From Echinarachnius parma (lineage: Eukaryota; Echinodermata; Echinoidea; Clypeasteroida; Echinarachniidae): a stretch of DNA of 64,000 nt. Positions 1 through 12,600 of the stretch are shown piece after piece; position 1 is the stretch's first letter; every line of letters begins with the position of its first letter. The notes below the pieces were generated by a model. That model was not told the DNA's origin. It searched no databases and saw only the letters and a program-made list of their open reading frames with translations. The position numbers and the translations under genes are program-made. The stretch spans positions 102,001-166,000 of the forward strand of contig JBAMJV010001400.1 of assembly GCA_037951105.1 (NCBI GenBank). Reading direction: 5' to 3'.

Positions 1-181
1 ACAAATATATTGTGACGACTCTTATAAAAAATCCTCATCTTTACTATGCAAATTTGATATTATTTGTTCTGTTGCATCAAGTCGAACACTTCAAGGATCA
101 TTCAAATCCTTATATTGTTTTAAACATAGAGAAACTGACCAGAAGTATATATTATAAATGAAAAAATGAGCAATGAAATTG

Positions 182-259
182 GGGCTTCCCCGGGACTCGA
201 ACCCGAGAACTCCGGATTGCTAGACTGGTGCTCTTACCAACTAGCTGAGCTAGAGAGCT
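182..259 (-). pseudogene. tRNA-like sequence (degenerate tRNA or tRNA-derived SINE head)
   Basis: Read on the minus strand, this folds partly as a tRNA. It has a D-arm with GCTC/GAGC, a T-arm with loop TTCGAGT and a good five-pair stem, and an anticodon loop CTAGCAA whose anticodon would be AGC (Ala). The acceptor stem has about two mismatches out of seven, and the anticodon stem has two. That is weaker than a functional tRNA would normally show, so a pseudogene or a tRNA-derived repeat is more likely. Confidence 0.45.
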
Positions 260-2105
260 ACTGTGTCAATTTGTTAGTCCCTGAAACCCTTTAGTTTTGA
301 ATACTCGAGTTGGACAGAAGCTTTTATAGACCCAACACAAACCCGAATGATTAGAAATCCACTTAGGAATATGTGCGAGGGATCACCGAAGTGATGCAGC
401 TTTTTGTATAAATTACTACCAAATTGGTCATATGAATTTGTGAGAAAAAAAATGATGATGGAAGAACAAGACTTAATAAAAGGAAGTGACGTGATGTGTA
501 TAAATTAAATTATGAATATTATATTAAGACAATTTGTGATGTGCATTATCACAACATTTTGAATAACTTACTACAATCTACTATACCCAGTCTCTTGATT
601 GCAACGACCCAATTTTGACTAATTGCACCAATTATGGAGATTACACAAATACTGTACTATCAAGACATAAATAAATAAAACTTTGCAGCATATAAATATT
701 CTCTCGAATAATATAGTAACAAACAAAGAATAAATGAATGAATTGATAGTTGAAACAATATATCATTTCATGAATGAGTGAATAAATAAAATGGAGAAAA
801 AAAATGTACATTCGTATTGCTTCAAATGAAATTTAAGACATGATTGCAAAGCATTGTATATGTGTGTTGACGATTGTAATTTTGCACCTACCAGAAGCAA
901 ACATAGGAAAATGAACGAACAATATAACAAATAGTATTGTTACTGTTAAAGGTGCACCTGTAAAGTGTCAGATATTGCCCAACATTACATGTGAGACTTC
1001 CATTCTATACCAAAATCATTTAAAGATATGTCTGAATGTGTGAAAGTTTCAATGAAAAAAAACACTGCTTTCCTGGTTAAAAAAGCAAAAATTTGCATCA
1101 GCTTTTACAACGAATAACTGTATAACGTGTATGAGGTTTATGACCGTTCATTAACGCTCTTGAGCTGAATGATTATAAATGATAGATATCGTCATACTAA
1201 AGGGGCATTTTAAAAAATCAAACCCTTTTTTATTCTTCTCTTACCATAAGCCAAACAACACGGTAGAAGAGAAATGTGGAAGCTCCAAGTAATTTTCGTG
1301 GAGTTAGACACTTTACTGGTTTCACTTTAATATGAAAAAGTAATACCATCTCACGCCACAATGCATACGTGGAAACCTGTATGCAGCTGTTCAGTGTTAT
1401 CAGTATTATAATTTGTTCAAGATTAGGGACATGTAATGTAATGTAAAATAAAGTCTCCATAAAACAATAACAACTCTGATTGCAAGATTTCATATTTCAG
1501 TACATTTATTTAATATATTTACATTCATAATTCATGTACATACACATTACAAGTCACCTTCATGCAAAATGAATACATTTTTATGTTTGTAATAAGCACC
1601 ACTTTTATATCTTCAAAGACAAATCTATTCCCTTTATCTACTAGGAATGAGTATCATGATGGTTTTAGCTCTCTTTGAACATTTCTTGTTGGCAAATCAA
1701 CCAGACCAGGGCCTCATTGCAGAAAGAGATGCAATCAATTGAAGGTTCAAATTAATTCTAAGTCAGAAAATTTGCACATTTCAACCAATCACGTTTGCGT
1801 AGTTAGTCACATGATCTGATTTACAATTAATTGCATCTCTTTTTGCAACGGGGCCCAGCACTTTAAATGTGCATTTTTCAGAGACCCAAGCCCAAGTTCT
1901 TTTCGTGATCCATGACATCAAGATTTATGACTCGATTGATCGCACTATTAATTAATTTGGTGGTAGGATAAATCGCTTTTTATAATCAATAGATTAGGCA
2001 ATTATATAATTTAATTGATTGTACAATTAATTGTAAATCTTGCTGTTACACGATGCTAAATAGCTGAAGTCCAAATTTGTATGTCCAAAAATGGTTAATT
2101 CTCAT
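260..2105. other. AT-rich region downstream of MED15, no gene recognised
   Basis: I see no convincing exon here. Minus-strand AATAAA motifs occur (for example at 1505-1510), so part of this stretch could be distal MED15 3' UTR. The open frame at 1230-1493 (minus) has no recognisable domain and an AT-rich, low-complexity composition. Confidence 0.5.
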
Positions 2106-2111
2106 TTTATT
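2106..2111 (-). terminator. Candidate polyadenylation signal for MED15
   Basis: AATAAA on the minus strand lies 26 bases past the MED15 stop codon. It is placed well for a very short 3' UTR; more distal AATAAA motifs near 1505 are alternatives. Confidence 0.4.
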
Positions 2112-2136
2112 GTATAATGTTAATTTGTTGTGATTT

Positions 2137-2291
2137 TCATGTCCCATCCCTGGCGGATATCATCTTCAGACAGGACTTGCGAATGCTCATCTCCCAGGCG
2201 TCGAGGACCTGCGTCAGGGTGTAGCGGTCCGGCATACGCATGATCTGATTGTTCAACGCAATCTGGACGAGTTTCAGGAACGGCGTTTGAC
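2137..2291 (-). CDS. MED15: MED15 coding exon 17 (C terminus and stop)
   Basis: The exon encodes QTPFLKLVQIALNNQIMRMP, then DRYTLTQVLDAWEMSIRKSC, aligning with the family's NPFLQSVHRCMTSRLLQLPD and KHSVTALLNTWAQSVHQAC end. TGA at 2139-2137. Two partial copies of its 5' half lie in intron 16. Confidence 0.93.
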
Positions 2292-5200
2292 CTGTAGACA
2301 CATCAATGACATGAAAATAAATGTTCTGTTAGTCATCAAGAGAATGTAAAAAATATCACAATCCATAGGTTATGTGTTTAATAAGACATCCTACTGAAAG
2401 TCCCTAATATCAAAGTCATGTGCGACATCCGAATGATCCGATTGTTCAATGCAACCTGGACGAGTTTCAGGAACGGCGTTTGACCTGTAGACACAACAAA
2501 GACATACAAATAATATCAATTAAATAATTTACTTACAATAATGATGATAAGATTACAACACATTTAATAAGACATCCTACTAAAAGTCCCTAATATCAAA
2601 GTCATGTGCGACATCCGAATGATCCGATTGTTCAATGCAACCTGGACGATTTTCAGGAACGGCGTTTGACCTGTTGACACAACAATGACATGAAAATAAT
2701 GTTATGTTAGTCATCAAAAGAATGTAACAAAAATTACAATTCACGTACTTAAAGGGATCTAGTAACTTTGTTGACATGTGCAAAATCTGATGTATGAATG
2801 ACAAAATGTGTATTTTCGCGATCTGATATGTCCACTGGGTATTGTATGAAAATTTCAAGTTAAATCATCATTATATTACATAGGACAGGTTTCTGTTTTT
2901 TTAATTTCCCTTTGGTTAAAAGGAAATTTACAATTGAAGTGTTCTGATTTTTAAATATCCACTGGATAGTCATAACCGTGTACTAAGTTAGTGCAATGAG
3001 TTGGTGAATATCACTGTGCATTTTCGCTCATTACTTGGCCATATATCGTTCATTTAACATGAAATTTGCACACATTACTCAGTGGACATATCAGGTCACA
3101 ACAATACACATTGTATCAACCATTCGTCACTTTTTGCACATGTCAACAAACTTACTAGTTCCCTTAAGCCCTCTGCAGACAGAGCTGACTCGACCCGATT
3201 TGTCTGGTTTTCATTCCGATCGGCTCAGTTTTCAGTGTCTCGCGACAAACATTTTGCCAGTCGAGAGACAGTCGGATGCCAGGTGGGGCCGATTCAACAC
3301 GATGAATCGGCTCCGACCGACCGGGCCTAACTCTAGCCTGATTGAAACCAGTCGGATCGCGTCGAGTCGGCTCTGTCTGCGCCAGGCTTTAAATGAAAGA
3401 GTTAACAGCATTTCTGGATAACCGATGGCCGGTAAACCAAGGTTGGATATTTCACACATAGTATAATTATATGCTCACCAAAGTCCTGGATGGACACATC
3501 ATAGCTGGCTATATTGATCAGAGGAATGCTAGGAACGGTGTTTAAATTTAAGTTAGGGATAGTAAATATCTTCTTACTTTCTAACCTTTGTTTTGGATAA
3601 GAGAAAGAACAGTGGGGTGCCATTTCCTAACCATAATCCTGTATATCATAGCTGGGGCTGAGATCTGGGTACTGCTCGGGATGGCTATATTGATCGGAGG
3701 AACGATAGGAACGGTGTTTATTACCAAAGTTAGGGATAGTAAATATCTTTTAACTTTCTAACCTTTGTTTTGGATTAGAGAAAGAACAGTGGGGTGCCTT
3801 TACTTACCATAATCTGATAGAGACATCATAACTCGGGCTGAAACCAGGGTACTGCTCAGGGATGGCTATATTGATCGGAGGAATGCTGGGAACGTGTTTA
3901 TTATCTAAGTTAGGGATAGTAAGTATCTTCTTACTTACTAACCTTTGTTTTGGATTAGAGAAAGAACAGTGGGGTGCCTTTACTTACCATAATCCTGTAT
4001 AGAGACATCATAGCTGGGGCTGAGATCCGGGTACTGCGCGGGGATGGCTATATTGATCGGAGGAACACTGGGTAGGTGCTTGTCATCTATTACAAGTGTG
4101 AACAAAAGAAAAAAGAAGGATAACAAATGATAATATTGCAATTATAAGAGTTTAACGTTTTACTTTATGTTATTGCTACAAATGAGCTCTGTGACATTTA
4201 ACTTGTGACATAACAAACACTAAATCTTCTAATTTCATTAGCTCCTCAAGACTTGCAGGTACCAAGTTAAAAGGAGACACATCAAACCATGGCGTTCAAA
4301 CACAAGGGTGGTGGGGGGGGGGGGGGGTGGGAGGGATATATCTTCAAATATTTAAAGTGGCAAGAAAGGAATTGTCGCTATAGCACCAAAAGTTTCTTGA
4401 CATGACATGATTATGAGAATTGGAAGATTGTACGTACAAACGGACAGATAACCCCCCCCCCCCCCCCACCCCCAATTATAATCCCTCCGTCCACTTCGTT
4501 GCGGAGGCACAAAAAGCAGAGGAAGAACAAGAAGAGTAGAAAGGAAATGCAGAAGGGAAACCAATTCAGCAACAAGCAACAGTGTTCTTTAAAAAAAGAC
4601 CGACCTAGTCTGCAAACGAGGTGCACCTCCTTGCCACTGCAGTGGAACATGGGGTCCAGGTTGACTCGAAACTTGGGGGAGAGGCGCGCCACTTCCCCCT
4701 GGACGATGTTGGGGACGGGGGGCTGAGTGGTCGGACTTGGCTCGTGGTCTGTCTTCAGTTTCTTGGGCGGAGATTGAAACCTGCAGAAAATAACAAAGAC
4801 AAAACCATTATTTGCAAATTTTAAAAAGGGGTGAAACATTGGGTCCAGGTTGGCTTTGAACTTGGGGGAGAGGCGCACCACTTCCCTCTGGACGATGTTG
4901 GGGACGGGGGACTGAGTCATTGGACTTGGCTCATAGTTCGTCTTCAGTTTCTTGGGCGGAGATTGAAACCTGCAGAAAATAACAAAGACAAAATCATTAT
5001 TTTCAAATTTTAAAAAGGGGTGAAACATTGGGTCCAGGTTGGCTTTGAACTTGGGGGAGAGGCGCACCACTTCCCTATGGACGATGTTGGGGACGGGGGG
5101 GCTGAGTCGTTGGGCTTGGCTCATAGTTCATCTTCAGTTTCTTGGGCGGAGATTGAAACCTGCAGAAAATAATAAAGACAAAACCATTATTTTCAATTTT

Positions 5201-8200
5201 AAAAAGGGGTGAAACATTGGGTCCAGGTTGGCTTTGAACTTGGGGGGGGGGGGGGGGGGGGGGGGGAGAAGCGCACCACTTCCCTCTGGACGATGTTGGG
5301 GACGGGGGGGGGGGGGGGGGGGGCTGAGTCGTTAGACTTGGCTCATGGTCCGTTCTCAGCTTCTTGGGCAGAGATTGAAACCTTAAGGAAATACACATAA
5401 GACAAATTGTTTTAAAAAAAAGTTTAAACTAAATTTTAACATTTGGATAAAAACCATTACATTTACACAATTAAAACAAACATAGAGTAGAATACATGCA
5501 ACATTCTTCTATAAGGCATCAATGCACTTGACAGCTCCCAACATTGATCAACAAAAAAAGCAGAATGAGAAAAAAACCGATTTTCCGAGAAAAGAGAAAA
5601 TTTACCCTTATCAGAAAAGCACAGAAATAGCTTACTTCATACTGAAGCTCACCCACAAAAACTTGACGATCAATTTGAAGTTCATATCTTTGAACAGGGT
5701 CGGTACTGGTTCTGATAACGTGCGTTTAACAGTGATTGGTGCATCAACGTTGTCTCTTAACGTTTTGAAACATTAAAACACACACCAAAAAAAATTATTA
5801 GAAAACCTAATAAAACTTTACAAATCTTACTGCCGTATTAAATAACAATGAAGAAAGGTAACAATTATGGCAAAAACAAAATGGTTGGCAGTTCTGAAAA
5901 TGACAAGGAAGCTTGATGAAAAATATTGATCATAATGTTGGGAACAGAGTGCTGAATCGTTTGACTTGGGTCACGGTCTCCAGTTTCTTGGGCAGAGATT
6001 TGGTCGGAGATCTTTGCCCCTCTTAAAGTTCTTTGGTAAAGGTGGACGTCTCTAAAATAATAAAAAGTAGATGACATAAGAGGGGCCATTGCCTGATTCC
6101 CCAGTGATTATTTCATACAAAAAAAATAAAAATATTATATCACGAACAAATACTTTTACTTTTAGGGTTGTCAAATATGAGTAAAACTGAATAAGTAACT
6201 TTAACATTAACAGTTTAATCTTTTGATTAAGGAACAAGAACTGTTAGCCGTATGGACTACTTACTGGGGTGGGGATCCCTGGAGGGTTGCTAGGGCGGGG
6301 CCAAACGTCCGCTGGAGAGAGTGGTTGACGGTGGGGGAGTTGATGTGAGCACGCACCGCGTCCAGCAGTGGCTGGAACATGTTTCCCGACGTCACCTTGG
6401 TGGCGACCTTAGCATCGGTGGTCGTGGTGGTCGTTGAGGTTGAGGGTGCGCTTGACGTTCCGTGGGATCCAGGCACAGAAAGTTTCATTTGCTACGGGAA
6501 TAACAAACACGAGAGAGAGAGTGTCATTGATGAACTAAAAATGACACCTTGGTGGTGACCTTGCGGTCAGAGGTCGTGGTTGTGGTCATCGATGTCAAAT
6601 GTGTGCTTGATGTTCCCATAAAGTTTCATTTGCTACGGGAATAACAAACACGAGTGAGAAAGAGTCATTGATGAATTAGAAATGACATCTTGGTGCTGAC
6701 CTTGGTGTCAGAGGTCATGATGGTGGTCGTTGATGTCAAATGTGCGTTTAATGGCCCATGGGAACCAGGCACAGGAAGTTTAATTTGCTATGGGAATAAC
6801 ACAAATGAGATAATATCAATTTTGAACAGAACATTTTTGCGAGTTACAATACACATAAATGCCATAGAGCATTCAAATCTCTGGCAATCAAAGTGTTAAT
6901 ACAATTATGCATTATATTGATAATCAATTCTTAAACCTAGGGTATTCAAACAACAGTGTACAGTTACCTAGAGCTATCAACATTGAAATTTAACAATGTC
7001 CTCAGAAATCAGGAAGATATCTATAAAAATGCATACAACCTAATGACAATAATTGTTGAATAATCAGGAAGATTGGCTATCCGATGCAGTAAACTTGGTC
7101 TATTTTCAGGAACACTTCCGCGAAATCGGGAAGACTCGGAAGCTCTGAGTTACATACCTGTTCGTAATTCTCTAGCATCTGTTCGCATTTGATGAGATGT
7201 TGCAGGGTCCATCGTTTGTTTGGCATGGCGTTGGTCAGGATGCCCAGCAGATTCTTCATCTGTATTGCCTCAGTTTGATCTATCACGTAACACAAACAAA
7301 TTGACAATAATAATAATAAATAAATAAATGTGCCTGAATATGGAAACCCTGCACATATTGCTAATTCATGTTTTGACAAAATGGAAATTATACGTCCACA
7401 ATATGTATGATCAGGAAGCATGTATCTAGTAAAATTGAACGATCATATCTTTGCCAAGTATTGTCCATCTTTTTGAAGTTGGCATCAAATAAAAGCTTGT
7501 GATGAAGCCTTTCCCATGGCTTGAAAATCTCGATTTTGATTCTTGCCGACAAGTGCAGGGTTTTGCGGGAACATCTTATTCTGGTTTCTGGCCAGAAAAT
7601 ATATGGGGCTCAGGCAACAATCTGTTAATGAGAACATTTTAGTGAAGGCAAAAAAAAATAATAATTCGATAAAAACAGCGAGTAATCTTACCTATTGTGT
7701 TTAACGAGGTATCCTCTTTGGTCGCATGATTCTGTATGGCCCTCTTGAGGGGGTCAATGTACTTGGACAGCTGTCTCAGTTTGTCCTGGTATGCCATGGC
7801 ATCGGTCTGGGCCTGATTGGATCCTGGTCCTCCGCGCACTGGACCCCCTGGACTAGGGTTAACGCTCCCCACTGATCCAGGATTACCTACATATACAATC
7901 GCAATAAATAAATACCATTTTAAGTGATAATATTCATAATATTAGTCATGAACATTTGAACCTTCATTATTGTAATAAGATTGTTGTATCAATACGTATG
8001 AATGATCCTCTCATGGTATGCCAGGGCATTGGTCTGGGCCTGATTGGATCCTGGACCTTCATGCACTGGACCCCCTAGTCTCAGATTAACACTCCCCACT
8101 GATCCAGGATTACCTACAAGTACAATAAATCAATATCTTTACAGCAATTATGGTCATACAAATGGAAACCTTTATCATAATTATGATACAGATAAGATAT

Positions 8201-9590
8201 TCATTCTAAACTTTTGATCACAATACAAATATACAGATAATATGCATATATAATGATTGAGCCCTTGCCCTTTGACCTCCTGACCACAAAATCCAATCAG
8301 TTCATTGGTTCCTCAAAAAACATACATTATGTACCAAGTTTGATGGTACATGTGATCAAGCAATCTGTTCTTTAGATCTAGAGCAATTTTTGCATATATA
8401 ACGAGCCCTGTGACATTTGACCTCATGACCCCAAATCTACTCAGTTTATTAGCTCCTCAAGAAACATGTACCAAGTTTGATGGTAATCCATCAATCCATT
8501 CTTGAAGCAATGCGATCACGAGAATGGGATGAATTAAAGGATTTACATGTACGTAAGTACATTGTACATACAGAAATAGAACCCCAAAACATAATGCATC
8601 AAGCCACTTCGTTGAGGAGGCATACAAACGTGATGTTCTCACCCAAAATATATCAGATCAAGGCAACTCACCTGGTGTATTGAGTGTACTGCTGGGGGAG
8701 GGTACACTGGGCGGGCCTTCCCCCCTCTGGGAACCTGCACTGGCTGGGGAGGGGATGGAGTGCCCCTGGGGTGAGGGGGAGGGTTGGAAGTAGCTGACTG
8801 GTGACTGCAGTGGGTTGGCCCTGTTCAAGATTTTAAAACAAAAGGGAACATTTTGATACATTTTGTGTCACATAACCAGTTGAATTGTCTAACTACCATG
8901 ATTTGATTCATCAACAACCCCTCTGCAAACCTGCACTGGCTGGGGAGGGGATGGAGTGCCCCTGGGGGGAGGGGGAGGGTTGGAAGTAGCTGACCGGTGA
9001 CTGCAGTGGGTTGGCCCTGTACAAGATTTTAAAAACAAAAGGGATCATTTTGATACATTTTCATATTTTGTGTCACGAAACCAGTTGCAAATTAAAGTAC
9101 TTGTGTAAAGCTGGCTGGTGATGGGAGTGGGTTGGCACTATTTAACAAGATACAGAGATATAATTGTTTTTAAATATAATTGTTGATACATGTTTGAGTC
9201 ATAACACTGGGTGCAACAGGGCTTTCACAAATGATATTTCAATGATATTCTCCATTATCATATTTAGATTCGTCATCACAATGATTGTCATAATCTCAAA
9301 TGATCTTTATTGTCATTTCATCATCTTAACCCTTATCATCATCCTCCTCCTAATTATATCGTCGTCGTCATTCTCCTCCTCCCATCATTATCATCATCGA
9401 TCTTCTCCATCTATTCCTCCTCCTAATTTTATCGTCGTCGTCATTCTCCTCCTCCCATCATTATCATCATCCATCTTCTCCATCTATTCCTCCTCATAAT
9501 CATCATCACCTCCATCATCGTCGTCGTCATCATCATCATCATCATCATCATCACCTCCATCATCATCATCACCTCCATCATCATCATCAC

Positions 9591-9639
<49 letters not shown>

Positions 9640-12600
9640 GTAGTCGGTCATTCTCCTCCTCCCGTCATAATCATCAATCTTCTCCTTCTCTTCATCCTCC
9701 TCCTCATCATCACCACCACCAGTATCATCCTCCTTATCCTCCTCATCATCATCATCATCATCATCATTATCCACCTCATCCTCGTCATCATCATCTTCAT
9801 CATAGCGTCAATATCTTACCCTGGAGTGGGTCCTCTGGTGGGCAGGAGATGGCTGCTGTATGTAAGCATTGTCATGTCATCATCCTAACCCTCATCATCA
9901 TCATTCTTCTCCTTATCATCATTATCATTATCCTCCTCCTTATTATCATTGTCATTATCATCATTGTCATCGGCTTTGTCTTCATTCTCCTCCTCCACTT
10001 ATTATCATCATCCATCATCTCCTTCTCTTCCTCCTTCTGTTCTTCCTCCTCCTCATCATCATCATCACTATTATCCACCACCTCATCTTCATCTTAGTGT
10101 CAATATCTTACCCAGGTGTGGGGCCTCTGGTGGGCTGGGCAGGAGATGGCTGCTGTATGTATAAAGCATTGTCATGTCATCATCCTAACCCTCATCATCA
10201 TCATTCTTCTCCTCATCATCATCATCATCATCACTATTATCCACCACCTCATCTTCATCTTAAGTGTCAATATCTTACCCTGGAGTGGGTCCTCTGGTGG
10301 GCTGGGCAGGTGATGGCTGCTGTCTGTAGGCAGGAGAATCCGTCATCTAGGAGAACAAAAAGTCGATTGAGAGAGTTCAAATCACTCCTATCCAATATAA
10401 AATCATATTTTATAATAAATCAAACACAAAATTGGAGGCAAACATATTTAATTTATGTGCATACCATCAAGGTCATGTTTAACTAGTATACAAGTTGAAA
10501 CCGAAAGAAAAGAAAGAATATGATAAGAAATAATGGAATGTATCATAGAAACAAAATCACAAGAGCGAAAAAAATTCACGGGGGCGGCGGGCAAATTCAC
10601 CCCGAAATGCCCAAAAGAGCCCCCGAAAAAAAAAAAGTAGCCCCCGAAAAAAAAAAAAAAACGTTTTTTTATTTTTATTTTATTTTATTTATTTTTTATT
10701 TTTTCTGTTTGGATCGTGATCAAATGCTTATCAGATGATCACTTACAGCATTAGAGCTTATTTAGTAGCCCCTGAAATTTGAAAAAGAGCCTGGAAATTT
10801 GTAGCCCCCCGAGATGATAAAAGTAGCCCCCGAAAGTTGGAAAAGTAGCCCCCGAAAAGGAGCCCCCGAAATAAAAATATTATTTTTTTCGCTGAATCAC
10901 AACCTGAAATAAGTAGTAGATAAAAAAAAAACATGATTTGGACATGCAAATCAAGCTTTAAAGTAAACAAACAAAACTGCATGCTCAAAGAATAATAAAT
11001 TTCTACTTAAAAATACATATTTACTTATATATATATATATGTAATTCTTCATATGAAAAGAAAGGATGATGAACATGCAAATCTTATGAACAAAACCGAA
11101 CACCAATTGAAAGTTAATTGGACATGCAGTTACTGTTAGACATGTACACACTACACATCATGCATGATATAAACTGCATGCCACATGGATCAGTCATACG
11201 TTAGTATTGAGTTAGTTAGTAGCTGCATGCTGGGTTAGGGTTAATATTAGTTGGTACATTATGATTCTAATTATGATTATTATGTTAATTGTTGTAAAGC
11301 ACAATGATACGCCCTTGGTAATGAAATGTGCTTCGTAAAAACAAGTCATTATTATTATAATGATGATGGCAAGTTAACCAATTGGCTACATGAACTTGTG
11401 CTGGATGTATGCTGAACAATGAGGTAATGGGGTTAATTAGATATCATATTTCTTTAACCACAACCATCCATACAAAAATACAATGCATGCTGAACATTTA
11501 ATAATTTAATCTGAATTAAACAAAATATGCTAATTTTTAGTTGATATTAACCAATTTGGCAAAGTTCAAACATAGATAAATATATCAAAAATACTTCAGC
11601 ATAATGTTGATCTCTTTGTATTGTAAATAAATTTAATATCGATGAAGGAATGAATGAACAAGGTCAATGACAAGCTGAATAATTAAGTAAAAGAAAAAGT
11701 CAAAATGCACAATTAAAAATGTGGGTTCACATAAAAAATGCACAGCAAAACATTGAAATGAATCAAGGAAACAAAACATAATTACAAATGCAAAAGGGAA
11801 CAAACAAAGGAACGATGTAAACTGGACCGATCATAAACAGGGTGGTCTACATTCCAGGACCAGTCACCAATGCAAATATGCAAAATGCCAACAAGCTTAG
11901 TTGGTACGGTGACATATCCATAAAATCATACAAGCCGAGTTCCATTCCAAGTCTATTTTGGATAATAAAGTTTATTTTAAAGCGACACAAACTTTGCTCG
12001 GTCACTAACTCTGATATTCTGGGTAAGCATTTGTTACCTACTAAGGAGACTCCTAGTTGGAAACTAAAAAGGATCTGTTGCAGCATAATTAGCCCTTTCA
12101 TCCAAAAGAGATTTAGAATGGAGCTAAGCTAGTTTCATTATAAGCATATGAACCCTGGGCCCATATTCATGAAAGCCCGCTAGCTTAGTTCCTTGCTAAG
12201 TCTTTTTTGGATGGGGTGACTACGAATTGAACACAAGATATTTTAGCTGCTAACTAGCCCTGGTTAACTTAGTGGGTACCTAAAGCTTACCCAGCTAACC
12301 CTAGTTGGGGACTAGGAAAACTGTTTTTTGCTCAATTAACCGTGCATTTAAAATACACTTAGCAAGGAACTAAGCTAGCAGGGTTTTACAAATATGAACC
12401 TTAGTTGATACAGAGATACAAACAAGTTGACTTGGTGACACAAAATAACTTTGTTGCTACAGTGATACAAACAATCTGGTTGTGTTCATGACACAAAACA
12501 ACTGCCATTTTTAAAAAAACGATGATACCAACAACTTGGTTGCTATGCCGACGGGATACACACCTGGGGGGACATCGCATAGGGATAGCCACCATAGGGG

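Noticed and set aside
4411..5124. 237-codon open frame as a separate repeat-protein gene
   Set aside because: It is MED15 exon 15 read through its in-frame tandem copies and intron 15. The conserved part is spliced into MED15.
7077..7157. Continuation of MED15 exon 13 past 7158 (SELPSLPDFAEV)
   Set aside because: A good GTATGT donor ends the exon in the phase required by exon 14, and the continuation has no family match.
9441..9774. Open frames of poly-Asp, poly-Met and Glu
   Set aside because: They are translations of a TCA/TCC microsatellite in MED15 intron 10 and have no domain or splice context.
9849..10486. Ser/His/Ile-rich open frames on the plus strand
   Set aside because: Antisense readings of microsatellites and of MED15 exon 10 copies.
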